Made by a program: the position numbers and the translations under genes. From Bradyrhizobium guangdongense (GTDB taxonomy: Bacteria > Pseudomonadota > Alphaproteobacteria > Rhizobiales > Xanthobacteraceae), in NCBI RefSeq assembly GCF_004114975.1, contig NZ_CP030052.1, positions 124,001 through 188,000 of the forward strand: a DNA stretch of 64,000 nt. The letters are read 5' to 3'. Under the pieces are notes generated by a model. The model was not told the origin of the DNA, did not search any database, and saw nothing but the letters and a program-made list of their open reading frames with translations. The first letter of the stretch is position 1, and each line of letters starts with the position of its first letter. Below, piece after piece: positions 27,178 to 35,384 of the stretch.

Positions 27178-27999
27178 TCACACGTCTGCAAATGAAGGAG
27201 GCCGGCGCTCACACCACGCTTTTAGGCCCTCTCGGGCATCAGGTGATGTTAGGCTTTCGAAAAACTTCGCATTGATCTCGACCGGGTCAGCAGTGCCTCG
27301 ACGAATTGAATTGAGCGACGTCTTCAGGCCCCGGAGAGAAGCCGGCGAACGCTGGGCGAGCATCCCGGCAAAATGCTCTAATCGCGCTTCAAGCGCATCC
27401 GAAGTACACACCTCGGTAAGATAACCCATCTGTAACAACGTGATGCTGTCAACTTGCTCGCCTGTTAGAAAAAGGCGTTTCGTTTGCGACAGGCCAAGCC
27501 GCTCCACGTAACGTCGTAAACCAGAATAGTAGTACTGAATACCGAGGCGAGAAGGAGACATTTGCAAGAGACATCCCCGCGTTCCGATACGAAAATCACA
27601 TGCAAGCGCGAGGTCAGTAGCGCCTCCGTAAATGTTTCCATTCAGGCCGCATATAGTAGGAAAGGGGCATTCTTCGACAAGATCGCACATCGCGGCGAAC
27701 AGGGCTGTACATGCCGCCGCACGATCACTCGACAATGTATCCAGGTCAAATCCTGAACTAAAACTTGGACCTTGAGCCGTTATCATTAGTACTCGCACGC
27801 TCGACTGCCGAGCCAAAGTCGCGACGATTTCAGAGAAAGTCTCGATGTCTGTTGGCTCGAACCGATTGTGCTGCCGAGACCGGTTCAATTGAATTCTCGC
27901 GATCCCTTTTGACACATGCAAGGTCGGCAAGTTCCCGAGCTCAGATGCTTCTTCATTCCTTTGTTTCCCTGCTGCGACCTCACTTCCAAATTTATTCAT
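27178..27999 (-). CDS. Enoyl-CoA hydratase/isomerase family protein
   Basis: 273-residue crotonase-fold protein. IARIQLNRSRQHNRFEPTDI starts the fold near residue 33, the oxyanion-hole strands are SFSSGFDLDTL (about 78-88) and CGLNGNIYGGATDLALACDF (about 113-132). The usual hydratase Glu positions appear replaced: the loop reads YGGATDLAL and PSRLGIQYYYSG, so it may be an isomerase, hydrolase or decarboxylase of the superfamily. It is divergent from the MatB-like ligase with a 200-base shared promoter region, which suggests use of the same CoA thioester pathway. Confidence 0.82.
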   Translation of the reverse strand: MNKFGSEVAAGKQRNEEASELGNLPTLHVSKGIARIQLNRSRQHNRFEPTDIETFSEIVATLARQSSVRVLMITAQGPSFSSGFDLDTLSSDRAAACTALFAAMCDLVEECPFPTICGLNGNIYGGATDLALACDFRIGTRGCLLQMSPSRLGIQYYYSGLRRYVERLGLSQTKRLFLTGEQVDSITLLQMGYLTEVCTSDALEARLEHFAGMLAQRSPASLRGLKTSLNSIRRGTADPVEINAKFFESLTSPDAREGLKAWCERRPPSFADV

Positions 28000-28110
28000 T
28001 CGATTCCCTCGACTGGCGAAACCTGCGCTGCAGGGACGGGTAGGTGAGGCGCGGTTGTCAACGATGAAGCACAGAAGCTTCGGCCCTATGCCCTCAGCCC
28101 CTCCGTATTC

Positions 28111-28154
28111 TTTTTACGTTGACAGATATTTTTTTTACATTCAATAGAATATCT
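28111..28154. promoter_or_regulatory. Divergent promoter/operator region upstream of the CoA ligase
   Basis: TTGACA at 28119-28124 resembles a -35 box. AGATATT (28124-28130) and AATATCT (28148-28154) form a 7-bp inverted repeat with a 17-base AT-rich spacer, unlike the GC-rich surroundings. It could bind the GntR regulator encoded at 31.5 kb. No experimental basis; inferred from dyad and position. Confidence 0.35.
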
Positions 28155-28199
28155 CGGAAACTGGCCCTGCCGGCAGCGCGGCGAGGAGAGGCGTAAGTC

Positions 28200-29738
28200 A
28201 TGTCCAACCGCAATTTCTATGTCCTGGTTGAGGGGAGGGCCGAGGCAAACCCGACAGACGTGCTCCTAGAGCTTGAGAGCGGCGAAACGCTATCCGCTCA
28301 GTGGCTGCACAAGCTCTGTGGTAGCTATGCCAGCGTCTTCCGGCGGCTCGGATGTGCGGTCGGTGATCGCGTGGCCGTCCAGGTCGAGAAGTCCGCACAT
28401 GCTTTCGCGCTCTATCTTGCCTGCCTCCGTGCTGGGCTCTGCTATTTGCCCATCAACACAGCTTATCGCTCAGCTGAGTTGGCCTACCTTCTAAAGGACG
28501 CGCAGCCTTCCTTCCTTCTCAGAGGACCAAATACGGAAGCTCTTCCCGACATGACGGTGCCTCGGTCAACCAAGGTCTTAACGTTTGGCATCCGGGGTGA
28601 AGGAACATTCGCATCACTTGTCAAAGCAGGAGAGACCTCGTTTAGCACCGTCGAACTCAATGGTGCGGCTCCCGCAGCTCTCCTCTACACCTCAGGCACA
28701 ACCGGCCGGCCCAAGGGTGCTCTGATCAGCCATGCTGCGCTCTCGTACACCGCTCAAACGCTGAGTCGATTGTGGGGCTTCTCGTCTTCGGATGTTCTGC
28801 TACATGCGCTGCCGATCTTCCACAGCCATGGTCTATTCATCTCATTCAACGTCGCGCTGGCAGGCGGAGCGCGAATTCTCCTGCAAAATAAATTCGATGT
28901 AAGTCCAGTGCTCGACGCAATTCCTCGCTCAACCGTTTTTATGGGAGTGCCAACTTACTATCATCGTCTATTGACCTGCCCTTCGCTGGCCAGCTCTCTT
29001 TGCCGAAACATGCGACTGTTCATATCCGGTTCGGCACCACTATCGGCTCCGATGCATCGCGATTTTGAAACTCGGACAGGGCACCGTATCCTGGAGCGTT
29101 ATGGTTTGACCGAGGCAATGATTCTCTGCTCGAACCCCCTGGAAGGTGATCGTCGACCAGGTTCGGTAGGGCTACCGATTCCCGGTGTTGATTTGCGTAT
29201 TGCAGGCGAGCGAGATGAAGCTCTGCCTGTCGGACAAGTAGGTATCATTCAAGCGCGAGGACCGGGGCTTTTCTCCGGTTACTGGAACAATGCTGAGCAA
29301 ACCAAAGCCGAGCTCACAGCAGACGGGTTCTTCCGTACCGGCGACATGGGTCTCGTCGACGAGAAGGGATACGTCTCGATTACAGGCCGCGCCAAGGATC
29401 TCATCATCAGCGGCGGATACAACGTCTATCCCGCAGAAGTTGAGGCTGTAATCGATGAACTGACTTCCGTTAAGGAGTCAGCCGTTGTCGGAGCAACTCA
29501 CGCGGATTTCGGAGAGTGCGTCGTTGCCTTCGTAATTGCTAGCGATAAGAGCGACCCACCGAGCGAAAGCGAGGTGATTCAGCAGGTCAAGCGAAACATG
29601 GCAAGTTACAAAACCCCCAAGAAGGTCATCGTAGTCGATGATTTTCCACGGAATGCTATGGGAAAAGTCTTGAAGAAGGAGCTCCGGACGACACTAGCGG
29701 ACTTTCCCACGCTTGGCTCGGATAACGCCAATAGATAA
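28200..29738 (+). CDS. Acyl-CoA synthetase, malonyl-CoA synthetase (MatB)-like
   Basis: 512-residue ANL-family ligase. The ATP loop LLYTSGTTGRPKGALI is at about 160-175, HALPIFHSHGLF near 202, YGLTEAMILCSNP near 301, GRAKDLIISGGYNVYPAEVE near 396, and the C-terminal catalytic Lys region PRNAMGKVLKKEL near 484. RVAVQVEKSAHAFALYLACL near the start and the general layout closely follow rhizobial MatB, which makes malonyl-CoA from malonate, CoA and ATP. AGGAGAGG at 28183-28190 fixes the start. It is followed after 33 bases by a malonamidase-like amidase. The exact substrate remains inferred. Confidence 0.82.
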   Translation: MSNRNFYVLVEGRAEANPTDVLLELESGETLSAQWLHKLCGSYASVFRRLGCAVGDRVAVQVEKSAHAFALYLACLRAGLCYLPINTAYRSAELAYLLKDAQPSFLLRGPNTEALPDMTVPRSTKVLTFGIRGEGTFASLVKAGETSFSTVELNGAAPAALLYTSGTTGRPKGALISHAALSYTAQTLSRLWGFSSSDVLLHALPIFHSHGLFISFNVALAGGARILLQNKFDVSPVLDAIPRSTVFMGVPTYYHRLLTCPSLASSLCRNMRLFISGSAPLSAPMHRDFETRTGHRILERYGLTEAMILCSNPLEGDRRPGSVGLPIPGVDLRIAGERDEALPVGQVGIIQARGPGLFSGYWNNAEQTKAELTADGFFRTGDMGLVDEKGYVSITGRAKDLIISGGYNVYPAEVEAVIDELTSVKESAVVGATHADFGECVVAFVIASDKSDPPSESEVIQQVKRNMASYKTPKKVIVVDDFPRNAMGKVLKKELRTTLADFPTLGSDNANR

Positions 29739-29771
29739 TCGGCCTCCCTAGGCTAACTGGAGATTGCACAC

Positions 29772-31160
29772 TTGTGCGCATACCATCCCGCTGAATTTCA
29801 AGCGCTGACATTTCATGATGCGGTACCCGCCTTCAGAGAAGGACGAGATAGCCCGCGCAAATACCTTGAGCGCTGTCTCGAAACGATCGACGCTCGCGAG
29901 CCCACCGTGCGAGCTTGGGTCGAAATGAACGTGCGAGAGGCGAGGTCCGTGGCTGATCGATCCACAGCGCGTTACCTCGCGGGACGAGAGCTTTCGACCA
30001 TCGATGGCATGCCGGTCGGGATCAAAGACCTCTTTATGACAAAGGATATGCCCACGCGTATGGGATCTCCCTTGTTCAGAGACAATCACACTCATCAAGA
30101 TACGGCTTGCGTCCAGGCATTGAGAGCCGCGGGCGCCATCGTGCTCGGTAAGACAGTGACGACGGAACTCGGCATGTCCTACCCTGGACCGACTACCAAC
30201 CCGTTCAGCCATCGCCATACCCCCGGCGGATCGTCGAGCGGATCGGCAGCGGCCGTCGGCGCGCGGATGATACCTGCGGCAATCGGAACGCAAGTGGCTG
30301 GCTCGGTGATTCGACCAGCGAGCTTTTGCGCGAACTATGCGATCAAGCCGACAATGGGCGCCATCCATCGTGGGGAGCGTCTGGCACTTAGCCAAAGCCA
30401 CGTGGGGATCCATGCTGGCGACCTTCGTGACATGTGGCATGTGTCGATTGAAGTCGCAAAGAGATCAGGCGGCGATCCCGGCTATCCCGGCCTTTACGGT
30501 GAGACAACTCTTCATCCGGCAACCCGGCCACTACGAGTGATTGTGATGGAGGCCCAAGGTGCGGCAGAATTGGACGACGATTCCAGAGACGCATTTGAAC
30601 GGTTCCTCACTCAGCTTCGCCACGCCGGCGTCCACACCATCGACAGAACCAACCACTCGCTGGTCGACTCGTTCGAACGTGCCATCGACGAAAGTCTTGA
30701 AATTACTCGTGACGTTTGTGCCTACGAGATGCGCTGGTCACTGGAGAACCTTGTAGAAAGGTTTGGCGGAGGGCTGAGTGACAGCTTGACCTCTCGTCTG
30801 GAACTCGCGAGAAAGATGAGCATAGATGACTATCGTCAACTACTCGCCCAGCGCGATAAGGCAAGAGCAGCCCACGCCGCAATTGCTCATATCGCCGACG
30901 CTATCGTTGCTCCGTCCTCCGTTGGACCAGCTCCAAAATTAGACAATCAAGGACTTGACTCGGGCATCTCACATACAACAGGCCTGCCGAGTTACAATGC
31001 TGTTACCTCCGTCTTAGGGGCGCCAACTATCACGCTTCCGCTTCTTGCGGTGAGGGGAATGCCTCTCGGAATTCAGGTTATTGGCCAGCAGCATACCGAT
31101 CAGCACCTTGTAGGTTTAGGGCGTTGGATCAGCGAGACTATTCCGGCGCGATCGGTCTAA
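29772..31160 (+). CDS. Amidase-signature hydrolase resembling malonamidase E2
   Basis: 462 residues from TTG 29772, the only start after an in-frame TAA. The triad is Lys85 (PVGIKDLF), Ser154 (PGGSSSGSAAAVGA) and Ser178 (AGSVIRPASF). Lys-Ser and Ser-Ser spacings of 69 and 24 are the same as in Bradyrhizobium malonamidase E2 (Lys62, Ser131, Ser155), and the flanking residues match closely, except that TQTGG is TQVAG here. Malonamidase E2 converts malonamate to malonate and ammonia. Being directly behind a MatB-like gene, the pair could carry malonamate to malonyl-CoA. It is longer than malonamidase E2 (about 412), so the substrate may differ. Confidence 0.83.
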   Translation: MCAYHPAEFQALTFHDAVPAFREGRDSPRKYLERCLETIDAREPTVRAWVEMNVREARSVADRSTARYLAGRELSTIDGMPVGIKDLFMTKDMPTRMGSPLFRDNHTHQDTACVQALRAAGAIVLGKTVTTELGMSYPGPTTNPFSHRHTPGGSSSGSAAAVGARMIPAAIGTQVAGSVIRPASFCANYAIKPTMGAIHRGERLALSQSHVGIHAGDLRDMWHVSIEVAKRSGGDPGYPGLYGETTLHPATRPLRVIVMEAQGAAELDDDSRDAFERFLTQLRHAGVHTIDRTNHSLVDSFERAIDESLEITRDVCAYEMRWSLENLVERFGGGLSDSLTSRLELARKMSIDDYRQLLAQRDKARAAHAAIAHIADAIVAPSSVGPAPKLDNQGLDSGISHTTGLPSYNAVTSVLGAPTITLPLLAVRGMPLGIQVIGQQHTDQHLVGLGRWISETIPARSV

Positions 31161-31459
31161 TCTCTGCTGGCTCATTCTGAGTTCGACCGGCATGGGCCCT
31201 TGGCGAGGTAAATTCGGCAGCATCTGATCTCGGGCCCGTATGTTCGTCGATCGTCTCACCATAGGTAGGGGAAGTAGCGCCTAGGTTGAGCGCCGGGCCG
31301 GCAAATCGCGTGCTCCTTCGAGTATTGTTGGGCTAAAGGTTCGAGCCTTTGAGCTACCGGTTGACGAACCGGTCCGCCTCTCGTCGCGATACAATTGCGA
31401 AACTTTTCGCTATCTACTCGCGGATCGTGGTATGAACTCCCATACCCGCGGGCAGGACC
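31161..31459. other. Intergenic region before the GntR regulator
   Basis: 299 bases, no gene seen. It contains several short palindromic stretches, for example ACCGGTTGACGAACCGGT at about 31356-31373, which has 6-bp arms (ACCGGT) and may act in regulation of the following gene. No terminator with a T run was found. Confidence 0.4.
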
Positions 31460-32134
31460 GTGCTCAAATTCAACCGAACTAGCGAAATCGCCAACTGGAT
31501 CAAGACCGAAATTGATTCCGGTGCTTTGCAGCCAGGATCCAAGCTTGATGAAAAGCAACTCTCCGACAGGTTTAACGTTTCGAAGACCCCTGTCCGGGAA
31601 GCCCTGATACAGCTGGCATCGCGTGGCTTGGTAGATCTGAAGCAGCGGAGGGGTGCGACCGTCTCGGTTCTGAGTGCGGAGCAAATTGTCGCTATGTTCG
31701 AAGTTATGACGGAGCTTGAGGGAATGTCTGCAAGGCTGGCCGCGGCGCGAATGCCGACGGACCTACAGGCGCGCCTCCGCGACATACACTCTCGCAGCGA
31801 AAGCGCGCTTCACAATGCGCAGCTGTACGATGCAATTAATAAAGAGCTCCATGAAACTATCTACGAGGGTGCGCAAAACTCATATTTGGAACAGTCGATA
31901 AAAGAGACCCGCGCTCGCCTGCGTCTCTATCGTCGGTACCCATTCCAAAAACCAGGTCGCATTCAACAGTCCTATCAAGATCATTGCTCAATTGTGGCAG
32001 CGATCACCCGAGGAGATGCCATGGCGGCTGCTCAGGCTATGCACGATCATCTCACGACTGGCGGACGCGTTTTCGCAGATCTCGTGGCGGAAGCCGCTCG
32101 TTTTGCGAATACACCTGATAAGGCGGCGGGATAA
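31460..32134 (+). CDS. GntR-family regulator (FadR/FCD subfamily)
   Basis: 224 residues from GTG 31460. An N-terminal winged helix-turn-helix has IKTEIDSGALQPGSKLDEKQ, LSDRFNVSKTPVREALIQLA (about 16-60). An all-helical FCD ligand domain follows (about 75-215), with the metal-binding pattern ELHETIYEGA and DHCSIVAAI...H. FCD regulators usually repress catabolic operons and are released by an organic acid. The adjacent ligase/amidase operon is the likely target, and possibly the GATACTAGTATC palindrome at 32419-32430. Confidence 0.85.
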   Translation: MLKFNRTSEIANWIKTEIDSGALQPGSKLDEKQLSDRFNVSKTPVREALIQLASRGLVDLKQRRGATVSVLSAEQIVAMFEVMTELEGMSARLAAARMPTDLQARLRDIHSRSESALHNAQLYDAINKELHETIYEGAQNSYLEQSIKETRARLRLYRRYPFQKPGRIQQSYQDHCSIVAAITRGDAMAAAQAMHDHLTTGGRVFADLVAEAARFANTPDKAAG

Positions 32135-32394
32135 CCCCGCCCAATTGCCTCCACCTACTCGGCAACTCTTCTCGTCTTCTAACCCGCGTGGCGCGATATG
32201 GCGCGAGCAGCAATGTGGAGCACGAACTATCACCGGTCACATAAAACCTACTGATCAACTCAACCGACGAATTGATGATTTTCTCGCTTGCCGATGACAC
32301 ATCGATCGGATCGTATTACATCATCTGCTTCACCTTCCAGGCGCCATCCCTCGCAAATCCCACAAGGGCTGCAGGAATTCTTCAAGTCGGCAAG

Positions 32395-32432
32395 AAAATG
32401 CGACGCAAATCTCTGTACGATACTAGTATCCT
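32395..32432 (+). promoter_or_regulatory. Conserved promoter motif, copy 1
   Basis: AAAATGCGACGCAAATCT (32395-32412), nine variable bases, then ACTAGTATCCT (32422-32432). The same two blocks with the same spacing occur at 59469-59506 upstream of an intact aldehyde dehydrogenase. Here they precede the decayed aldehyde dehydrogenase at 32640-32820. The segment 32419-32430, GATACTAGTATC, is a perfect 12-bp palindrome. Most likely an operator plus promoter retained from a duplicated gene. Confidence 0.7.
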
Positions 32433-32639
32433 AAGCGCATGGAATATATCGGAGACGACCTCGCGGGGACCGACAAATGACGCTCCAATCGAACAGTCAC
32501 AACAGCCCGCAAGCGATTGGCGCTACTCCAGTACACGAGCATCTCTACCATTTCCATCGCCGCGATTTTCGTGCCGGGCGGCTCTTCTTGTTGGCCCGTA
32601 GGAAGCGGGCACGCACAGAGACGGGCCAACCGCCGATGT

Positions 32640-32820
32640 TGCTCGCCGTAGCGCCGGCGACACAAAGGCGGCAATCACCGCGGCTGAGCGCTCATTTCCG
32701 GTCCGCCGAATTCTTGCCTGCAAAAGCGCAGCAATTCTGAGGTCGTGGGCCGGACTAATGCGGAAGAGCTGGCGCTTCTGGTCGCGAGCGAACAGGGCCA
32801 GTTATGGATGAACCCGCGAT
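32640..32820 (+). pseudogene. Remnant of an aldehyde dehydrogenase (semialdehyde type)
   Basis: Joined across frames the plus strand reads DTKAAITAAERSFPVRRILA, AAILRSWAGLMRK and NAEELALLVASEQGQ, which matches the segment before the active site of gabD-type dehydrogenases (compare ILKSWASLI and LAVLMTSEQGKPL in the gene at 59.6 kb). Sequence before and after is too decayed to align, and the catalytic part is missing. Together with the promoter motif upstream it shows a second, lost copy of the dehydrogenase gene. Confidence 0.65.
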
Positions 32821-33011
32821 AAGAAAACACTCTTGTGAACGAGCAACAGGCAGCCCGCTCTTGATCAAGGCTTTCCAACGAAACTTGGCTCATAGGCCGA
32901 CCGAAGGTCGGTCTCAAGAAGCGCGAGTCGCCGTCACATGATAGGCCCAGGCCCGATGGAACGATCCTTGCTAGATTGATCGGAAGGGTAGATCAAACCC
33001 AGGAGCGATAC

Positions 33012-33629
33012 ATGAAGAATTATGACGGCCCCATTGACCCTCAAAAAACAGCATTGCTAGTTGTCGACCTGCAGAACCACGAGATTTCTGAGGAAGAACA
33101 GCGCAAATATCCGGAGTACGTGGACCGCGTGAAACATCAGATCGTGCCGAACGTCCAGCGGCTACTGCAAGCCGCGAGGTCGTGCGGCGTGGAAGTGATG
33201 TACACGGTAATCGAAAGCCTCACCAAGGATGGGCGCGATCGTTCGCTTTGCCACCGTAAGCTAGTCATCCCAAAGGGGTCATGGGGAGCTCAGGTAATTC
33301 CCGAGATAGCGCCTGGCGAAGACGACATCGTCTTACCAAAGACAGCTTCTGGGGTATTCAGTTCGACCATCCTGGAGCGGGTTCTTCGTAACATGGGCAT
33401 TGAGGAGGTAATTGTTGTTGGCGTTTTAACGGATCAATGCATCGATATGGCGCTGCGCGACGGTGTAGATCGCAGCTTCCATATGATTTGCGTCACCGAC
33501 TGCTGCGCCGCCTATACTGAAGAGAGACACAATTACTCTCTTCGTATGCAATATGGCGCTGTCCGGAAAGTGACGACGGAGGAGATTGTATCGGAACTCT
33601 CAGGCAAGTTATTCGCCCGAAACAGCTGA
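33012..33629 (+). CDS. Isochorismatase-family cysteine hydrolase (biuret/ureidoacrylate amidohydrolase type)
   Basis: 205 residues from ATG 33012, preceded by AGGAG at 33001-33005. The catalytic triad is visible: Asp19 in LLVVDLQN, Lys110 in VLPKTASGVF and Cys143 in GVLTDQCIDMALRD. The cis-peptide VGVLTDQC loop is normal. This triad cleaves small C-N bonds, as in biuret hydrolase, ureidoacrylate hydrolase and N-carbamoylsarcosine amidase, releasing ammonia or carbamate. Substrate unknown. An inverted repeat TTGATC...GATCAA (32976-32981, 32991-32996) sits just before the ribosome site. It stands alone between the decayed dehydrogenase and the CapA-like gene. Confidence 0.83.
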   Translation: MKNYDGPIDPQKTALLVVDLQNHEISEEEQRKYPEYVDRVKHQIVPNVQRLLQAARSCGVEVMYTVIESLTKDGRDRSLCHRKLVIPKGSWGAQVIPEIAPGEDDIVLPKTASGVFSSTILERVLRNMGIEEVIVVGVLTDQCIDMALRDGVDRSFHMICVTDCCAAYTEERHNYSLRMQYGAVRKVTTEEIVSELSGKLFARNS

Positions 33630-33744
33630 GATTTCCCTTCTTGAGATTCCCTCAGTAAGCCGAGCGGTTTGTTTTCTGTCTCTTTTCCGCTGAGCAAGAG
33701 ATGCAAAACGAGATCCTAACGTCTTACCCCTGAGAGGGAATCTC
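33628..33744. repeat. Repeated GAGATTCCCTC blocks in the intergenic region
   Basis: GAGATTCCCTC (33643-33653) and its exact complement GAGGGAATCTC (33734-33744) form an 11-bp inverted repeat 80 bases apart. A near copy GAGATTTCCCTT lies at 33628-33639. It could be an operator pair or a decayed element end. Confidence 0.45.
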
Positions 33745-33898
33745 GAAGAGCTGCGTTGAAGCGTATGACACGCGCGTCAACGTTAACACCTGTGGCGCTT
33801 GTGCATTGCGGAGACTTCGGATGCGAAAGAGCCTGGTTTGCGTGCTGCGCAGACTATAAACCGTAGATCAAAAGCCATGCGACGAGGAGATGCAAGCC

Positions 33899-35212
33899 GT
33901 GCCGCGTAAACTTCCCAACACGCCTGTTGATGTCTGGCGCACAACTCCGGAAACGTTGGACCTGGCGGAAAACGCCAAGCGATTTGGCTGGTGGGATTTT
34001 CCGCTCGAAAGCGCTGCAACAGATTCGGCAGAAATGGATGGAATTGACCGCGCGTACTGGTTCTATAAAAGCGCGCGCCCAATTACGAGAACATCACGGG
34101 ATGTTTCTGATGCGTTGTTCTTGAACGACAAGTCTATTGTGGAATTACCGACTGCATTTCGAAAGCAGCAGACTGCGACTCTGAGTGCACTGGGGGATCT
34201 GATCCAGGCGCGCGGGCTAGAACACTCTAAGGATCTTTTGTTCGAGAGCATCGAAGCCGCTGTCTTCAATGCCGATATCTCTTTCGCGAATTATGAATCT
34301 GTGGTGGCAGACGATCATGTCGTGAGCGAGGCTATAGGCGACGGCCGCTCTTCGATGATGTGTTGCTCATCGGCCCAATATTCCGCATTAACAGAACACC
34401 AGGGTAGACGTTTCACGATTCTTAACCTCGCGAACAATCACTCATTGGACTTGGGCGTTCAGGGTCTTCGAACCACTCAAGAGCTCTGCAGAGCGAATGG
34501 GATCATTGAAATCGGCGCCCCTCGATGCGCCGAGGAGTACGGCCGGGGCACGGTTTTCACGAAGAGGGGCATCAGGTTCGGGTTCGTGTCGGTCACATTC
34601 GGTCTCAATGGGCGACCCCTACCCGACGGTGAACATTATTGTGTGCACGCGTCACCGCTCATGTCCAAACGTGTCGTGGCCGATCTTGAGCTACTCAAAT
34701 CGCAAATAAGGAGCTGTAAACATCAGAATGCCGATGTCATCATCGCCTCAATCCATTGGGGCTTCGAATTCGAGTTTTTTCCAAGACGAAAGCAAATTGA
34801 GCTCGCTCATGCGCTTGTGGAGGAAGGCGCCGACATAATTTTGGGCCATCATCCTCACGTAGTTCAGCCGATCGAGTACTACCGCACTACACGTGATCCC
34901 AACCGAGTTGCGGTCATCGCTTACTCCTTGGGTAGCCTAACTTGGGACTGGTATACGGCTCCACATTTAATTTTGAGCTTGATGCTGAACTTTCAGTTCG
35001 CAAAAGGTGATACAAGTGCAGGAAGCCGTACTTACATCGAAAGTGTCACCGCTACTCCTTTGTTTAGAAATATCTTCTACAGGGGCGATAACAAAGTGAT
35101 GCGCATTGAACAACTTAGAGACCACCTGGATGCGAAAAATGCCGACTTCGGTCACTTAGAACAAATGCAACAATACGTAGACTTGATTTCGGGCCGCGGA
35201 GCCCCGGTTTGA
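33899..35212 (+). CDS. CapA/PgsA-family metallophosphatase-like protein
   Basis: About 437 residues. GTG 33899 is preferred because GAGGAG at 33884-33889 is 9 bases before it but abuts ATG 33890. It carries CapA landmarks: FANYESVV near 130, LNLANNHSLDLGVQGLRTT near 178, DVIIASIHWGFEFEFFPRRK near 280, and GADIILGHHPHVVQPIEYY near 310, which are the calcineurin-like metal ligands. CapA proteins take part in poly-gamma-glutamate export in Bacillus, but in proteobacteria many are soluble enzymes of unknown activity. No signal peptide is seen, so a cytoplasmic hydrolase in the surrounding catabolic cluster is plausible. Confidence 0.75.
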   Translation: MPRKLPNTPVDVWRTTPETLDLAENAKRFGWWDFPLESAATDSAEMDGIDRAYWFYKSARPITRTSRDVSDALFLNDKSIVELPTAFRKQQTATLSALGDLIQARGLEHSKDLLFESIEAAVFNADISFANYESVVADDHVVSEAIGDGRSSMMCCSSAQYSALTEHQGRRFTILNLANNHSLDLGVQGLRTTQELCRANGIIEIGAPRCAEEYGRGTVFTKRGIRFGFVSVTFGLNGRPLPDGEHYCVHASPLMSKRVVADLELLKSQIRSCKHQNADVIIASIHWGFEFEFFPRRKQIELAHALVEEGADIILGHHPHVVQPIEYYRTTRDPNRVAVIAYSLGSLTWDWYTAPHLILSLMLNFQFAKGDTSAGSRTYIESVTATPLFRNIFYRGDNKVMRIEQLRDHLDAKNADFGHLEQMQQYVDLISGRGAPV

Positions 35213-35384
35213 CGAGCTCGCGACAGCCTCTCATCCAAATGCTCTCCGCCATCAGGTGCGACCGTGAATGTGTAAGCGGAGTGACCTGCCACTGAATGTT
35301 CATCCAGCGGCAGTTAGAGTCTCGGAGTTTTGTGCAGCGAGACCGAACTTTGGACCACCCGGAACTAGAGTTTTGCGCCTCTGA

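Noticed and set aside
28000..28199. Possible nod box or sigma-54 promoter between the crotonase and ligase genes
   Set aside because: Neither the long nod-box pattern nor TGGCAC-N5-TTGC was found; only a -35-like TTGACA and a 7-bp dyad.
31325..31375. tRNA-like phrases (GGTTCGAGCC, AGCTCAAAGG on the minus strand) before the GntR gene
   Set aside because: No acceptor stem, anticodon loop or CCA pairing can be built around them; isolated resemblance only.
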